The notes below the pieces were generated by a model. It was not told the DNA's origin. It made no database searches and saw only the letters and a program-made list of their open reading frames with translations. The translations under genes were made by a program, and so were the position numbers. From the NCBI RefSeq assembly GCF_035582795.1, contig NC_134383.1:2363501-2427500 (forward strand): a stretch of 64,000 bases of DNA. Reading direction: 5' to 3'. Positions 39,440 to 51,459 of the stretch are shown one piece after another. Position 1 is the stretch's first letter. Every line of letters starts with the position of its first letter. The DNA comes from Mycteria americana (taxonomy: Eukaryota; Chordata; Aves; Ciconiiformes; Ciconiidae).

Positions 39440-40680
39440 TGCCCTGTCCCTTGAGAGAGAGCAAGGCAGCATACACAGTACTCTAGGTAGCCCATTCCAC
39501 TGTGCTTAAGATGCTTATTACTCATCCTAAATCTTCTGCTGCAAATTAAGCTGATTTCTTCTTGTCCTTTCTCTGAGATACAGTGAACACCTGACTGCTG
39601 TCCTTTCTATAACTTATCTGTTATCATGCCTTCCCTTGATTTGTGCTTTCTCTAAATTAAACAAACTCAACTGCTTCAACCTTTCTTCACAGATCATGTT
39701 TTCTTTGCCCTTTAGTACTCCTGTTTCCCACTTTGCCCACTTTGTTTTTAAGAAGCAGACCCATGCTCCAGCTAAGACAAAGTAGCACAGAGTAAAGGAG
39801 AACAAGTAGATTTTTATGTCTTATCTGCTATCCTATAGCTAACACATCTCAGCTCTGTTTTTTTCACCACGCAGTAACATCATACCAACACTAGCTATTG
39901 TTCTGGTTTGTAACATATATGATTCCCCTTGCTAAGCATAGTGCTTTTCCCTTGTCTTTTTTTAATTTTATCTTGATTTCAGATTGGCCCTTCATCTTAT
40001 TGAGATTATAGTGAATCTTCCATGTATGTTATTGATAGCATTTGCGACCCCTCCTAGCTTGCTGCCATTTGAAAAATGAACTCTATTCTCTAATGTCCTC
40101 CTTCTAAATAATTCAGGACAATATGGAATAAGTGAGGCTTGAAGCAGATCACTATAGGATGCCACCTAGGCTGACCTTTCAGAAAAAATGAGTATTCCTT
40201 TCATGGACTTTTTAACTCATTCCTGTAACCCCTACTTTCTGATTGCTCTCATTTTTATGATATCATACAGGACAGTGTCAATTATCTTACATCAAGCTAT
40301 ACCCCATCTTATCATTTTTCCATATTGTCAGCTACTCTGATAAAGTAATTTCTTTTTTTTTTTTTAATTTATTGTTCCCCAGGTGCTTATAAAGTCATTG
40401 TTAAGCAATTTACTTCAGACTCTCTACAGGATGTGAGATAGGCTGATCTATGATTCTTTGCCCTCCTTTTTTCTGGCTATTTGCCCTGATGATATAAAAC
40501 ACCCACTCTGCTCTTTTCCAATGCTGCCTTCATCATCAGGTTTTCAAAGACAATTCAAAGACAAAACATAAAGATTCTACGATTAGCAAAATTGAATTCT
40601 GATGGGTTCTAGAGAGAATGTCATGAGCCTTAAACACATCTATTACCTACTCAATTTGGTCTCTTACAATCCACATTCCT
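39440..40680 (-). mobile_element. Long ancient CR1-family LINE fossil upstream of BCO2
   Basis: About 1.2 kb follows, in order, the minus-strand layout of deep amniote CR1 elements. Landmarks are the 3' coding part (cccattccactgtgcttaag at 39491-39510; gctgcaaattaagctgattt at 39538-39557), the part facing the RT palm (gcgacccctcctagcttgct near 40045; gcttgaagcagatcactata near 40139), and the upstream RT region (ggtgcttataaagtcattgt near 40382; aggctgatctatgattcttt near 40440). All frames are heavily broken by substitutions and small indels. The insertion is probably old enough to be shared across birds or more widely. Identification is from remembered family consensus. Confidence 0.75.
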
Positions 40681-42696
40681 ACATCTATGCTAAAAGGCAG
40701 TTTTAAGTAAACAGTCACAATTAGCCTTTTCTCGAGGAAGAATTCTCTTCACTGAATACCTTAGCTGTCTGCATTAACTGTTATTTTCCATTTTTAGCTT
40801 TTAGATAATAGAAGAGCAATGAGAGGAACTGAGTATCAGTTTTTCACCACTTACACTTTCCAGACTGTGGAGGTACTCACAGCAAGCTCAGAAACACGAA
40901 AGACTGTCAAAAATCCCCTTGACTTCAAGAGGGTTGGAACTTTGTCTAAGGTGTTTCCACATTTTTTTTTAATTCATTTATATTCTGTTACTGATCTGTC
41001 ATTTTAGACATGCTTGTTAATTTACTAAGGCACTGCAGCTTAAGCAACAGGAGGAGAAGCTTAAAGAAAACATAGTTACCAGCTGAGCTTTGCTGATCAG
41101 ATTTGGCAGCTTTAAAGCCAATTAATTTTCTGTTCAAACCTCCTTCAGGAAAACTGGAAAGCGGATAGTGATGGGATGGATGCCAGTTAGATTTCATGCG
41201 GAGCTCATTCTGCAGAGACAGAATGAATGAGCTTTTAGTTTCAAATCAGGAGAGTAAAAAATTTGGTTTGTTTCTCCCAATAAATACCAAAATACATGAG
41301 AGAGGCAATCAGTGCAGAAACATTGTTAGCAGGGTAGACAAATTGTAGACAAATAGGAAAACAGTAAAATTTTATTTTCTAATGGTTTAGAAGAAAAACA
41401 GTGTGTAATGAGTATTCCCACATATATAGATATTGAGTGGAACACTGAAGGGCAGCCAACAGGAAAACGCTCTATATTTTTAGCCAGCAAAGCAATTATG
41501 GAAGGCTCCCTTTTAGACAGGAAGATTTATGTATGAAAGCAACTAGTAAGTGGGTATTTCCATTGCTGAAGCATTTTTTAACTTCAAAAGAGAAGAGATT
41601 GGCTTATTTTCAATGGATGTTTTAAACTTTCTGAACTTACCATTTCAAGCTGGAACTTTATAAAACTACATATTTTATTAATTTTACCTGGTCAGTGTTT
41701 ATTTTTATATATAACCTCACGTAGATTTCGTGCAGCAAAAACAGAAGCTTTGTTGCTCTCAGCCATCTAAAGATTATTTTTTAAAACACCTATTTCAAAA
41801 TCTTACAAAGCTTTGAATGACTTCCCTTTAATAAGCGTAACCACACTGTTCACAATCTCAGCTAGGTTACTATGGCCATATTTGCTGACTTCACTTTCAA
41901 TGGCTCTTCAAATTCTAAATTCCCCTTACTACCATGGAGATCCCACTCTAAATTATAACATGTGATGACAACAAACAGCGTAAGAAATCACTGTAGAAAA
42001 ACAAGAGTCATCATTTAGAGAGGTATGTCTTGAATTTAACTGCACTTCAATGCCAGACTAAGCAGTTCTTCAGTCTTCTCAGTAGTGTAGTTCTACTAAT
42101 TTTTACTGGAGTTTATGAAGTTTGTACATAGAGCAAACTGCTGCAGCAGTAACACTATGGGTCTGTGCCCCCTTGATCCCCTAAGGGAAGAAACTTAGAA
42201 AATGTGATCCAACAGGTTTCTCAGTTCTGCTTCTTAATAATACTTAATACTAGAGCCAAAGGTTTGCAACTTGGATACGTTAGCCACATAAATTAATCAG
42301 GATGATCTAAATCCAGATGATCTAAAAAGGCTGCATAATTTTCCTAAACACAAACAGATAAAATGCAGCAAGCTTCTGACTTCGATAACAGGCAGATATT
42401 TAACAGTAATGAAAGTTGTGTAATTTTTCTTTAAAGGCTTACATAAATAACTATAGGTAAATTTCTAAATTCAGAGGCTTCATAGATGACAATTTAAAAC
42501 TCTGCTTTTTGTCATCATTATAGATGATCGTACATTTTAGAAACACTTAGCACGATATTCTAGAAACTTAACTTCAAAAATCTTCTTGTCGTTTTCTCCC
42601 ACTTTCTTCTGTTTAAACTGCATTACTAAGACTGATTACAAAATGAGATGCGATTATTAGGAAAAAGTAAGAGACTGGTAAAATATGACTAGTGGC

Positions 42697-42855
42697 GAGA
42701 TTTTTGAGTCTTTAGATGCTAAAGATGCAGATAGGCACCTTATGGGATTTTAAAAAATTCCTAAGCATGTAAGGCGCTTACATGCTTAGGCACTTTGAAA
42801 ATCCTACTAAGTACATATCTGCATCTTTAGGTATCTAAATACCTTGAAAAATCTC
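42697..42855. mobile_element. 159-bp palindromic element, MITE-like
   Basis: Two arms of about 75 bp are imperfect reverse complements. The outer ends are gagattttt and aaaaatctc, the middle arms pair taaagatgcagata with tatctgcatcttta, and the centre is a perfect aagcatgtaag / cttacatgctt pair around a 3-base loop (42774-42776). There is no open frame and no tRNA or LINE resemblance. The shape fits a nonautonomous DNA transposon of foldback or MITE type, old by the mismatches between arms. The family is not certain. Confidence 0.7.
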
Positions 42856-43250
42856 ATCCTAGATGTCCATTTTCACTCATTATTTGTTTTAAATAGTATC
42901 AGTTTGACAGGTAGCGCATTTGCTTTTGACTTTTATCTAATAAAAGGGGGGAAGGAGAATTGATTAAGTCTGAAAGAATTTAAAGAGAAAATTAGTACAC
43001 AGTACTGGGCTAAAGATATAAATATGTCTTATGCTAGCAACAGGACTATCCAGCACTTTTCTTTATTACATTAGCCTCACAATTTGTACAAATGATGCTT
43101 TGTACATTTTATGTTTCATCTTTTTTAACAGAGTCAAATGACAAGAAAGAAAAAGTGCTCAAAAAACTCCATAAGCATCCTTATATAAACTGGATAAACA
43201 ACAAACAATACCGATTTATCTAAATAACAACATAAAAGAGCAGTGTAATT

Positions 43251-43274
43251 CTAGATAATGTTAACATTATCTAG
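43251..43274. repeat. Perfect 24-bp palindrome
   Basis: The 24 bases centred on ttaa (ctagataatg then ttaa then cattatctag) are fully self-complementary. AT-rich palindromes of this length are uncommon by chance. No function can be assigned. Confidence 0.8.
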
Positions 43275-44140
43275 TTATTTATTGACATTACTAGCAAAGT
43301 TTTGATGATGTGCTTTTATGTTTATATCAAAATGGTCTTGGTTTCATTTGAAAAGCTGTAGAAGTATTAAAATATATTTTCAAATTAAGACTTTATACCT
43401 CTTTATACATTTCCCAAAGTAGTATTCTTAATAGAACTCTCCTATTTCTAAGCTGATCTTTTCAATCTATTTATATTCTGAGACAAAATGGAAATAAGAT
43501 TGCAAGTACGGTCTACTAAGATTTCAGCATGGAAATATTTTCTAAAGTAGAAAGAAAAAAACAGAAAATGGTTAATATGAAATAATCTGAGGTCCTTTTC
43601 CACTTACATTGCAAAATTCTATGTTTGACAGAAATGTTTCTATACTGTGTTCTAGAGCGAAAGATTGGTTGTGACAATAAAGGAAAAAAACGTCCTTAGC
43701 AGTGACATTAGAAATACCATGGCTGCTTCTGAATTCAGTTGTAGTGAACTTCCATAGCCTTAAAGCCAAGCAATGCAAAATTCATTCTACTTGCTTTTCC
43801 AAATGCTTCCAATATTTTCTAGGGAGGGAAGCATAGGGACAGCCTAAGCAATGGGTCAACAAATAAAAAAAGATGTTTTAATGTGTAGAATCCCTTGGAG
43901 TCATAGGATTTAAAATGGCTATTTAGTATTGTTTTTTACTAACTACGACTACCCTGTGTATTGTATCTACTTACTTAAAAAATAAGTTGCTGCTTGAGTT
44001 GTTGAAAGTTTCCTGAACTGCTAGAAATATTTACATAAGACATTTATGAAACATTCATCATAGCACTCATCACAGTTTATATTTTAATACATAAAATATA
44101 CAAGTTTTGCTCTGCATTTCTGCAATCTAACAAAATCCAT

Positions 44141-46042
44141 TTAGCTTTGCAGAGTATTTGCGATCACAGTGAATCTCTGTTTCAGACTCTCCCTTTTCTG
44201 TTTTAAGTGGTTTTCTATGGTCCTCGCTTCTTTTAAGATTCCATCAAGTTCTTGGACATAAGAAGCATCCATCGCTGCTCTCTCACTTAATTGAAAAAAT
44301 CTGTAGTTAAAATCAATACTAAAGCCATTAACTTTCTCACTACTTAGAGCTGCTTTTATGCTTTACTTAAAAATGTGTTGTCTGTCAGCACTCAGTTTCT
44401 GACCAAATTAGCTCTCTGTTGTAACAGAAAACAGCATTTTTATTTCAAGATCTGTGTTCAATAGTGTCCTGGTTTCGGCTGGGACAGAGTTAATTTTCTT
44501 CCTAGTAGCTGGTATAGTGCTGTGCTTTGGATTTTAGTATGACAATAATATTGATAACATGCTGATGTTTTAGTTGTTGCTAAGCAGCGTTTACACTAGT
44601 CAAGGACTTTTTCAGCTTCCCATGCTCTGCCAGGTGCCCAAGAAACTGGGATGGGGCACAGCCAGGATAGTTGATCCAAACTGACCAAAGGGCTATTCCA
44701 TACCATATGATGTCATGCCCAGTATAGAAACTGGGGGAGCTGGCCAGGGGGTAGCGATCACTGCTCGGGGACTGGCTGGGCGTCAGTCGGTGGGTGGTTG
44801 TATCAATTTTTTTTTAATTATTTTTTTAACCTTTTTTTTTTTTACTCTTTCCCTCCCTTGGGTTTTGTTCTTCTCGCTCTCTTGTTGTTTTCCTTCTCAT
44901 TACAATTCATTATTATTATTACTATTATTTTGTTCCAATTATTAAACTGTTCTTATCTCAACCCATGAGTTTTCTTACTTTTGCTCTTCCAATTCTCTCC
45001 CCCATCCCACCGCGGGGGGAGGGTGAGCGAGCGGCTGCATGGTGCTTAGCTGCCAGCTGGGGCTAAACCACGACAAATAGTTTTCAGCGCTAATTTCTCT
45101 AAACTGCAGCCACAGTAATCCACCTTATCTAGAGAAGTTAGAAAAGTGCTGTACAAATAGGATGACGTTAACTTGCCTTAAAATGTGGGCATATTTTGAT
45201 AACAAGTTCTTAATTTCTTTGTTCATCTCTGTTAAAAGAAAAAAGTAATTTTATTTAAACATTTGAATGAATTTTCATCTCAGCATCCAATTAGGTAATT
45301 ACATAGTTACTTTCAGTGTATTTAATACATCACCGTTTAAAACATTTTCCAGTGGTTCAGGTTTGTAAAGGGACTGCGAGCCCTCAGAAAAAGCCAAATC
45401 TGTCTTGTCAAGGGAGGACAACTGAGGAGTTTCTGAAGCTTCATTCTAATGACAGAGCACATAAAAAAATACAGGTTCTAGGACTTAAAACAAGCTTAGC
45501 ACAGATAGAGTGTAAATGAAAAAAAGAAGAGCTTTAAAAAGATTTTGAGAGGCTGTTTTCAGAGAAAGTGCAAGTGCTGTTGGCTTCACAGCATCAACAC
45601 CATCCATGGTGAACAGGCACAGCATCTCAGTACTAGGGGAGTGGGTGCGAAGTACCAGCTTGAGATCTTTGCTTATATCAGTAAAAGCTGGTGTACTTCA
45701 GAAGCTCACTCTTGAGAAGCCCTAAATAACTGTGTGGCAGTGCATAGCCCATTTTGTTTGACTTTGAAACATGAAGAGAAATTTTACAGTCCTCTCATAC
45801 AAGAAAGTCATACATGTTTCCCCTAACCTACATAAACCGACATGGAGCTCTCTGCCCTCTCTCCTTGACAGGAACCCATAGCAATGCCAGAGAAGGACAT
45901 GGGGGTGGGGCGTTGCACCTCTCCCCTGGGGCCAGAAGAAGGGTCCAGGTCCTCCCTCCCTTCCTCATACAGTACTGCTCACCTCCAACTCTTTTTTACG
46001 TTTACTTCTATTTTCATCAGATTTTTGTGTGCTGCTTGTCAT
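44141..46042 (-). CDS. TEX12: Testis-expressed 12, synaptonemal complex central element protein, four coding exons
   Basis: TEX12 binds SYCE2 to form the fibrous backbone of the synaptonemal complex central element in meiosis. Coding exons 1 to 4 are 46042-45983, 45445-45334, 45228-45177 and 44285-44141, in total 369 nt (122 aa; human 123). The product aligns with the human protein end to end: [20 protein letters not shown], then [20 protein letters not shown], then [20 protein letters not shown], and the C-terminal block [13 protein letters not shown]. The C-terminal half is a predicted coiled coil. The donor of intron 3 is AAG|GCAAGT, so intron 3 is probably a GC-AG intron. Exon 4 has two acceptors 15 nt apart (exon starts 44285 or 44300), both in frame; the inner one restores the mammalian YAHILSERAA spacing, the outer would insert five residues. 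A CpG island at 46190-46780 lies just upstream. Confidence 0.93.
44465..45075 (+). mobile_element. Solo LTR (family copy 3) in TEX12 intron 3, complete with 5-bp target duplication
   Basis: Fossil LTR beginning TGTCCTGGTTTCGG and ending CCACGACA, flanked by AATAG at 44460-44464 and 45076-45080. It lies antisense to TEX12, between coding exons 3 and 4. It has a TATA-like cagtatagaaac near 44720 and an ATTAAA signal near 44940. No internal viral sequence remains. It looks whole as a solo LTR. Confidence 0.95.
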
Positions 46043-46189
46043 CGTTGCCTGATAAAAAGTACAGCATCGTATTTGGTAAGTGGTTAACTTGTGCGACTGG
46101 AAAATATATTCATATAAAAATGTGTAAACCCTGTAACCAGTACCTCTGTAAGCTCCTCTGCAAAGGAGCTCTCTTCCTCACGGGAGAGA

Positions 46190-46780
46190 GGCAGAGACTC
46201 AAAGCCCGGCAGGAGCACCGAACGGGGCTGGAGACAGCGGGTCCAAGTCCAGGGCCGTCCCGGGCCAGCCTGGGCAGGGCTGGAGCTCACAGCCCGGGCG
46301 CTCTCAGAGGTGCCGGAGGGCGCGTAAGCTCGGCCTCGGGCTGCCGAGGCCGATTCTGCCTTGTCCAAGAGGGATCTGTCCCTCCCCAGCTCTACCTATG
46401 CTTTCCCACTACCCCCCACCCTTAAGGACATCGGGGCACCCCCTCCGCCCAGGAGGTCTCCCCCCTGCCCGGACCTCTCTCCTCAGGCAGCGCTGGCCCA
46501 GTCCGGTTAACGGTCCTCGCGGCCGTTGGCAGCCGTTTAACGGCCGGCGCGCGAGAGGGCGGCCGCGGCGGGGGAGCTGCCGGGGAGAGGGGCGATCCCC
46601 GCTCCTCACACGCCCGGCAGCGCCGCCCCGGCCGGCGGCTAAGGCAGGCTGGAGCCCGCCCTGGATGCTGCCCCGGCCGCGGGCAGCCCTCGCGTTGCCC
46701 GGGACGCGGCGGCTGCAGGAGGGCCGGCTCCTGGGAAGGGTGGGAGGTGGGCCGTCCAGCCCGCTCTTGCAGAGGCTTTG
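46190..46780. promoter_or_regulatory. CpG island, probable TEX12 promoter
   Basis: GC-rich, CpG-dense sequence set in AT-rich DNA, starting about 150 bp upstream of the TEX12 start codon (46042, minus strand). The overlapping open frames on both strands here show only composition-driven Arg/Pro/Gly/Ala-rich translation. The assignment to TEX12 is by position. Confidence 0.7.
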
Positions 46781-46789
46781 ACAGCCGGG

Positions 46790-49700
46790 CCCACCTCTAG
46801 AAGGCTGGCTGAGGAGGACGCCTGCAAGGCTTACCGCTAAAACGTCTCCTGTTTCAGCGACCCCAGGAAGAAGCGTTTCATCCCAATTACATGTTTGAGT
46901 TAAAGCATGATGAGACTACCTGTAGCTATTTAAAGTGTTGCGCTGTCCACTCAAACAACTCCAGTCATACTTCGTCTTCGAAGCATTTGTAACGGGTCCA
47001 GTCACTGGAGCGTTTGGGGATGACAGTGAAATGCCAGACGAGGCTAGATGGACCCGTTTCAAAAGACAAGCTGTGAATTAGTAAAATCTGAGAGATTAGT
47101 GTCACTAAATCTAAAATGAGTAACGCCACTAAAATTAGACAACTGCCGAGACCAACTTCTTTTTCTAAACAATGGAAAATACGATTGCATTTTTCTTACG
47201 TTGTGCTTCACTTCTGTAAGTAAGCTATATTTGATTTAATCAATAAATGACAGACTCAGATTACATGATGAGGCGGCTTGCTTAAAACAGGAAGAAACTA
47301 CACACAACGATTCAGGAGAGCTCTTTCAGTGTTACACTTCATGTTGTTAGGCAAAAATATTAAATGCTATATCAAGCTACTACTTTCCTAAATCCTGGGT
47401 TCATTAGCCACAGTGAAGAAAATCATTGCAAGATTTGAAGTTACATTGGAGTAAAGGGAATTTTTCCTCCGTGGTTTGGTTTTTTTGTTTGTTTTTTTTT
47501 TTTTCATCTTTTATTCTGTTTTTAAGAGAAGAAAGGATCTTAACCTTACGTATGTTATCCAAATAGGCACTGAAAGTCAAAACTCAGGACAAGGAATGAA
47601 ATTGCTGAAAGAACAAGAACTAAAAACTTCCCCAAAGTAGAAACAATATTCAATATACTGCCACGGCCCACTTAATTAAATTCGCAAAAAAATATTAGAG
47701 ATTTTTATGTTATTAGCAATATTATCTAAACATTAAGAAATTGATATGAAAGAATACACTAGGAAAATATTCTTAAAGTGTTTACCTAATTGAATTACCA
47801 TTACTATGTTAAGATATTTTTATTAACAGACCACCTGAATTCAAATAAATGAAACATCTGAGTTGTTTTACCACTTTCAGTACTTTATGGATTTGATAGT
47901 CTATGGAGAAAGCTCAGACTAAAAAAAAATATTATTTACGCTATTACTCTAAAAGCACTTCCAGCTCCTTTAAGATTGGAGATATTAAAATGCCAGGAGA
48001 AATGAAGCTTAAAACTTACAATAGAAGCTATTGTTATGAGTTAGACCCTGGTCCTCATAAATACATATATGTACAGACTAAGAGAAGAAAACTCCTTTTA
48101 GTCAATGTGCTAAATGACCTAATTGAATTTTTAGCATCTCAAAGGTTGACAAGAAAGACCAAGTCCTCCTTCTTGATAATTTCATATAGAATGCCAATAG
48201 GCTAAAAAGATTAGTGCCAGCAGTTAATCCAAAATAAACAATGTTGGCTGACTGGCATTGGTTTTGGTGCTGTCACACAAATTTTGGTACCAAGTACAAT
48301 ATTATTTTAGGTTTCACTAATGATCTGAATGTAAATTTAAACTTAATGAGAAAAAATGGCTAAATGATAAATAATTATTACAGCATTAAATTTTGTAAAA
48401 GAATGTTTTTTTTGCAGTGAAATGAAAAATTAGGTATCTGGGAACGAGAAATGCAAGCAGTATCACCCAAATGGGGAACTATCCTGAATAAAGCTCTGGT
48501 GCCCAAATTTTCAAAAAATGTTAAAAGTCAATTGGAGTGAAGAAAAGAGATATGAATATTATTTTGAAGCTGAAGAAAACTCATCAGAGGTAGAAACTTA
48601 AAGGGATGAAGCTGTTTATTTTAGTTGAAAAAGGCCAAGAGGCAATTTGATCGTACTTCGCAGGAAGGAACTATTTGTTATGAAATGGCTATCAGGAAAA
48701 TGTACAGAAACGGGTGACCAGAACAGAAGCCAGTTAAATTTAGAAAGATAGATAGTTTTGTTCCTGTAGGAACCAACTATTCAAATAAAGTACCAAGAGG
48801 AACGGTAGAATTGCAGTTGCTGTATATAGAAATCAGGTAGATCTAGGTGTTTAAATCAAATTTGGATCTCTCTCTAGTATACAGGTTTAGGTAAACACAA
48901 CTCCACACACATACTGAATGCCATGTAACAAAACAGGAAGTTGAAAGGGGATGAGATAATACTGCTGTCTGGTTGGAATTCAGACAGTGTAAGTGAGTGT
49001 CTGTAAATAGGGATATATACTTCTTATCTGAAAGCCGAAACTGCCAAAAATATTTTTTTCGTTGTCTGTGGGAAACAGGAGGTTTTATTCTGTTGCTGAA
49101 TTCTTCTGCTTTTTAAAAATTCTTCTGAATCAATGTCATTCGTTTCTTTCAACAACTTTAAAGAAAGAAGATAGATTTCTCTAACACACATAGGGTTTTT
49201 TTGTCTTAACTCATCAGTGAAATACACTGCTCCCTGTGGGTAGAACAGTTGGAATCCATGGTTATTAGCAAAAAGGATAGTATTTTTTTTTTAGGATTAT
49301 TATTTCAGATGAGGTTGAAAGATGTGCCTTTGACTTCAAAATTATTTCCCTAGTTTTATGATATATGCATTAAAGCATTCCCTACAGACATGTATTGCAC
49401 TTTTTTATTTTGTTTTGTTTTCCTCCAAGAGCAGTAACAGGCATGCAGACAGGTGAGAGAACGTCTTAGGGCCTTAGGTTTGGTTTTGGTCGGGAGTTTT
49501 TGGGGGTTTGGAGTTTTGGTGTGGGTTCCCCCTCCGAGTCCAGTGCTAAAACTTGAGCATCTTCAATTTACCCACTGAGCTACACAGCTGAACGCCCTAA
49601 TGCCTTGCCAGTCAGCATTATGAACAGAAAATCAAGGCATGGAGATTCCAGTTAACACTGCCAAGTTCTACAAACTATACCAAATATTGGTTAATTGTTT

Positions 49701-50550
49701 ATTCCCAAGTTTGCTTTTCTGTTTTTTATGGCCTTAGTTGTCCCATCATTACACAGTGTTTGCCATTGCAGTTACAGCAACATTTGTCGCATTAAGCACT
49801 CCACAACCACCAAAGGCAGCACTTGCATTCCAAAAAGCATCACACTTTGGGGCTGCAGCAGTTAGGTATGAGTAATAGCTATCGCCGTTTTATTTATTCG
49901 CAATTAATACCTACCTGGGAAACAATTTACAGCTGGTAAATTAGGAGCTATCTATTAATCTGGCTTCGACTACTAGCCACAGTTTCTGGCTGTCCGTTTC
50001 CCTGAGAGGAGCCTAAATTCCTCCCCTGAAGCTACTCATGTACAAAGGGACGGAAGATAATTTGAAGGTTTCCCACCAAACACCAGTGATATATTCCCTG
50101 GTATTGTTGTTATGAAGAACTAGATACACGCAATGTGTTTTCAATCCTAAACCGGCTTCCCTCAAGGCAGACGCAATGTTTACGGGCAACTTGCAAGTGT
50201 GTGGAGAAGGGGAAGTCTACGTGCTGACGGCTAGTACCTGTTTCAAAACTGCTACTTGAGACTTTACGGACCAAGCAAACGGACTGCAACACGCTGGTGT
50301 AGAAACAAGACGTGTCCTCTGACGACATCTGTGTGAGATAAAGGGAGTCGCAAAAAGCCTTCTTTGTAACCTCAGATTCGCATGATTTGCTTTCCCCACC
50401 GAGGAGGGGAAGTGCCGCAGAATAAATGCAGACGTAGGCAGATATCTTGGGAAAGAGTCCCAATTTCCTCTGCAGTTTGTTCAGTCGGCTTGTTTTGTCG
50501 TATAGTGATGCAAGCCGCTATAAAATCCCCCTCCCTAGATCGCTCTAACA
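46790..50550. other. AT-rich intergenic DNA between the TEX12 and IL18 promoters
   Basis: No recognisable gene. Two open frames (47903-48205 plus strand, 100 aa; 49024-49227 minus strand, 67 aa) have no family resemblance, no conserved splice context and AT-driven composition, so I do not call them. A possible tRNA-derived relic lies at 49520-49590. Confidence 0.5.
49520..49590 (-). repeat. Possible tRNA-derived SINE or tRNA relic
   Basis: On the minus strand TAGCTCAGTGGG at 49582-49571 matches the pol III box A consensus exactly. A degraded box B-like segment may follow near 49530. No acceptor stem can be paired, so this is not a working tRNA gene. It could be an old tRNA-derived SINE head or chance. 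Confidence 0.25.
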
Positions 50551-50559
50551 GCCGCCGCC

Positions 50560-51440
50560 TCCTGCAGCAGAGATCGCTTTCCCCCCAGCTCACATGGAGT
50601 GACACGGCAGTGACGCCTGCCGCGGGAAAGCCTCGCCGCCCCTACCAGGCGGGACTCGGCAGCCGCACGGCTTTCGGCTCCGTCGCCCCAGGTACGCGTG
50701 CATGCGCGCGGCGGGCAGCGCGCCGGGGTCGCGTCGCGGGCGGCCGAACGGGTGGGCTCCGGCTGCGGGAGCAGGCGTCGGCGGTCCCCGCCCCTCCCGG
50801 CTGCGGTCGCCCTTCCGTCTCGCATCGTTCCGCTGCAGCCCGCCGAGGAGCGAGGTAGGATCACCGCCGCCTCTCTGCCCTGGCCCCGGGGCTGCAGCGG
50901 CAGGGCGGCCCTGCGCGGGAGCCGGCTGCCCGCCCGCCCCGGCCACTCGGCTCGAAACTCCGAGAGCAGCCCAGCCGGGCGAGCACGCTGCACCCGGGAC
51001 TGACTGCATGAGGCGGAGGGCCCTGCACCCCTGCCTCCCGGCGCGGAGCAGGGGCTGGGGCAGAGCAGAGCAGCCCAGCCGGCAGGGGGGTACGCCGCTC
51101 CCCGCGAGGGGCGGGGATGCTCGCTCCTATCGCATTTGCGACGCGGGCGGGACATCCCGCCGTGGGACCGGCAGCTATCCCTTTCTCGCGGTTGCAGCAA
51201 GCGGCAGAGCCTTGCCCTCAGCCGGGGTTGGCGATGGAGGGCATCCCTGGGCCGGACCGCAGGCAGGCTGCGGGCAGTGGCCCGTCCGCTGGCAGCTCCG
51301 CGCCGCGCCCTCGTGGTACCCGCGCTGCCCCGGGCTCCGCTCCAGCACAGGCGCCGGGTGGGGCACGACTCGCCGGGGAACGGCCCTGCTTTTCTCCTTC
51401 CCTGCATCCCTGTTTCTCCGCGGGGCAAGTCGTTACACAC
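50560..51440. promoter_or_regulatory. CpG island, probable IL18 promoter and untranslated first exon
   Basis: A strongly GC- and CpG-rich block of about 0.9 kb. IL18 lies downstream on the plus strand and its first coding exon begins just after a splice acceptor (54301-54302), so an untranslated upstream exon is expected. Good plus-strand donors here are cgccccag|gtacgc (about 50692) and gagcgag|gtagga (about 50854). Which one is used cannot be told. Long open frames on both strands are products of composition. Confidence 0.65.
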
Positions 51441-51459
51441 CACCTCGAATAGTCAGCTA

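Larger units (their letters stand above)
40690..44090. other. AT-rich intergenic DNA between the CR1 fossil and the TEX12 3' end
   Basis: Apart from the palindromic element at 42697-42855 and the perfect palindrome at 43251-43274, I see no gene or repeat family here. Base composition is strongly AT-rich and open frames are short, without family resemblance. Confidence 0.55.

Noticed and set aside
43572-43778. 68-codon minus-strand frame below TEX12
   Set aside because: Lies beyond the TEX12 stop and probable poly(A) region, with no family match; chance frame.
46084-46827. Several open frames near the TEX12 start
   Set aside because: Composition-driven frames in a CpG island; only the 60-nt TEX12 exon 1 nearby (45983-46042) matches a protein family.
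47903-48205. 100-codon plus-strand open frame, Lys/Tyr/Ser rich
   Set aside because: AT-rich background, no recognisable family, no matching exon neighbours. It could be re-examined if transcripts exist.
49024-49227. 67-codon minus-strand frame upstream of TEX12
   Set aside because: TEX12 is complete without it and it has no similarity I recognise.
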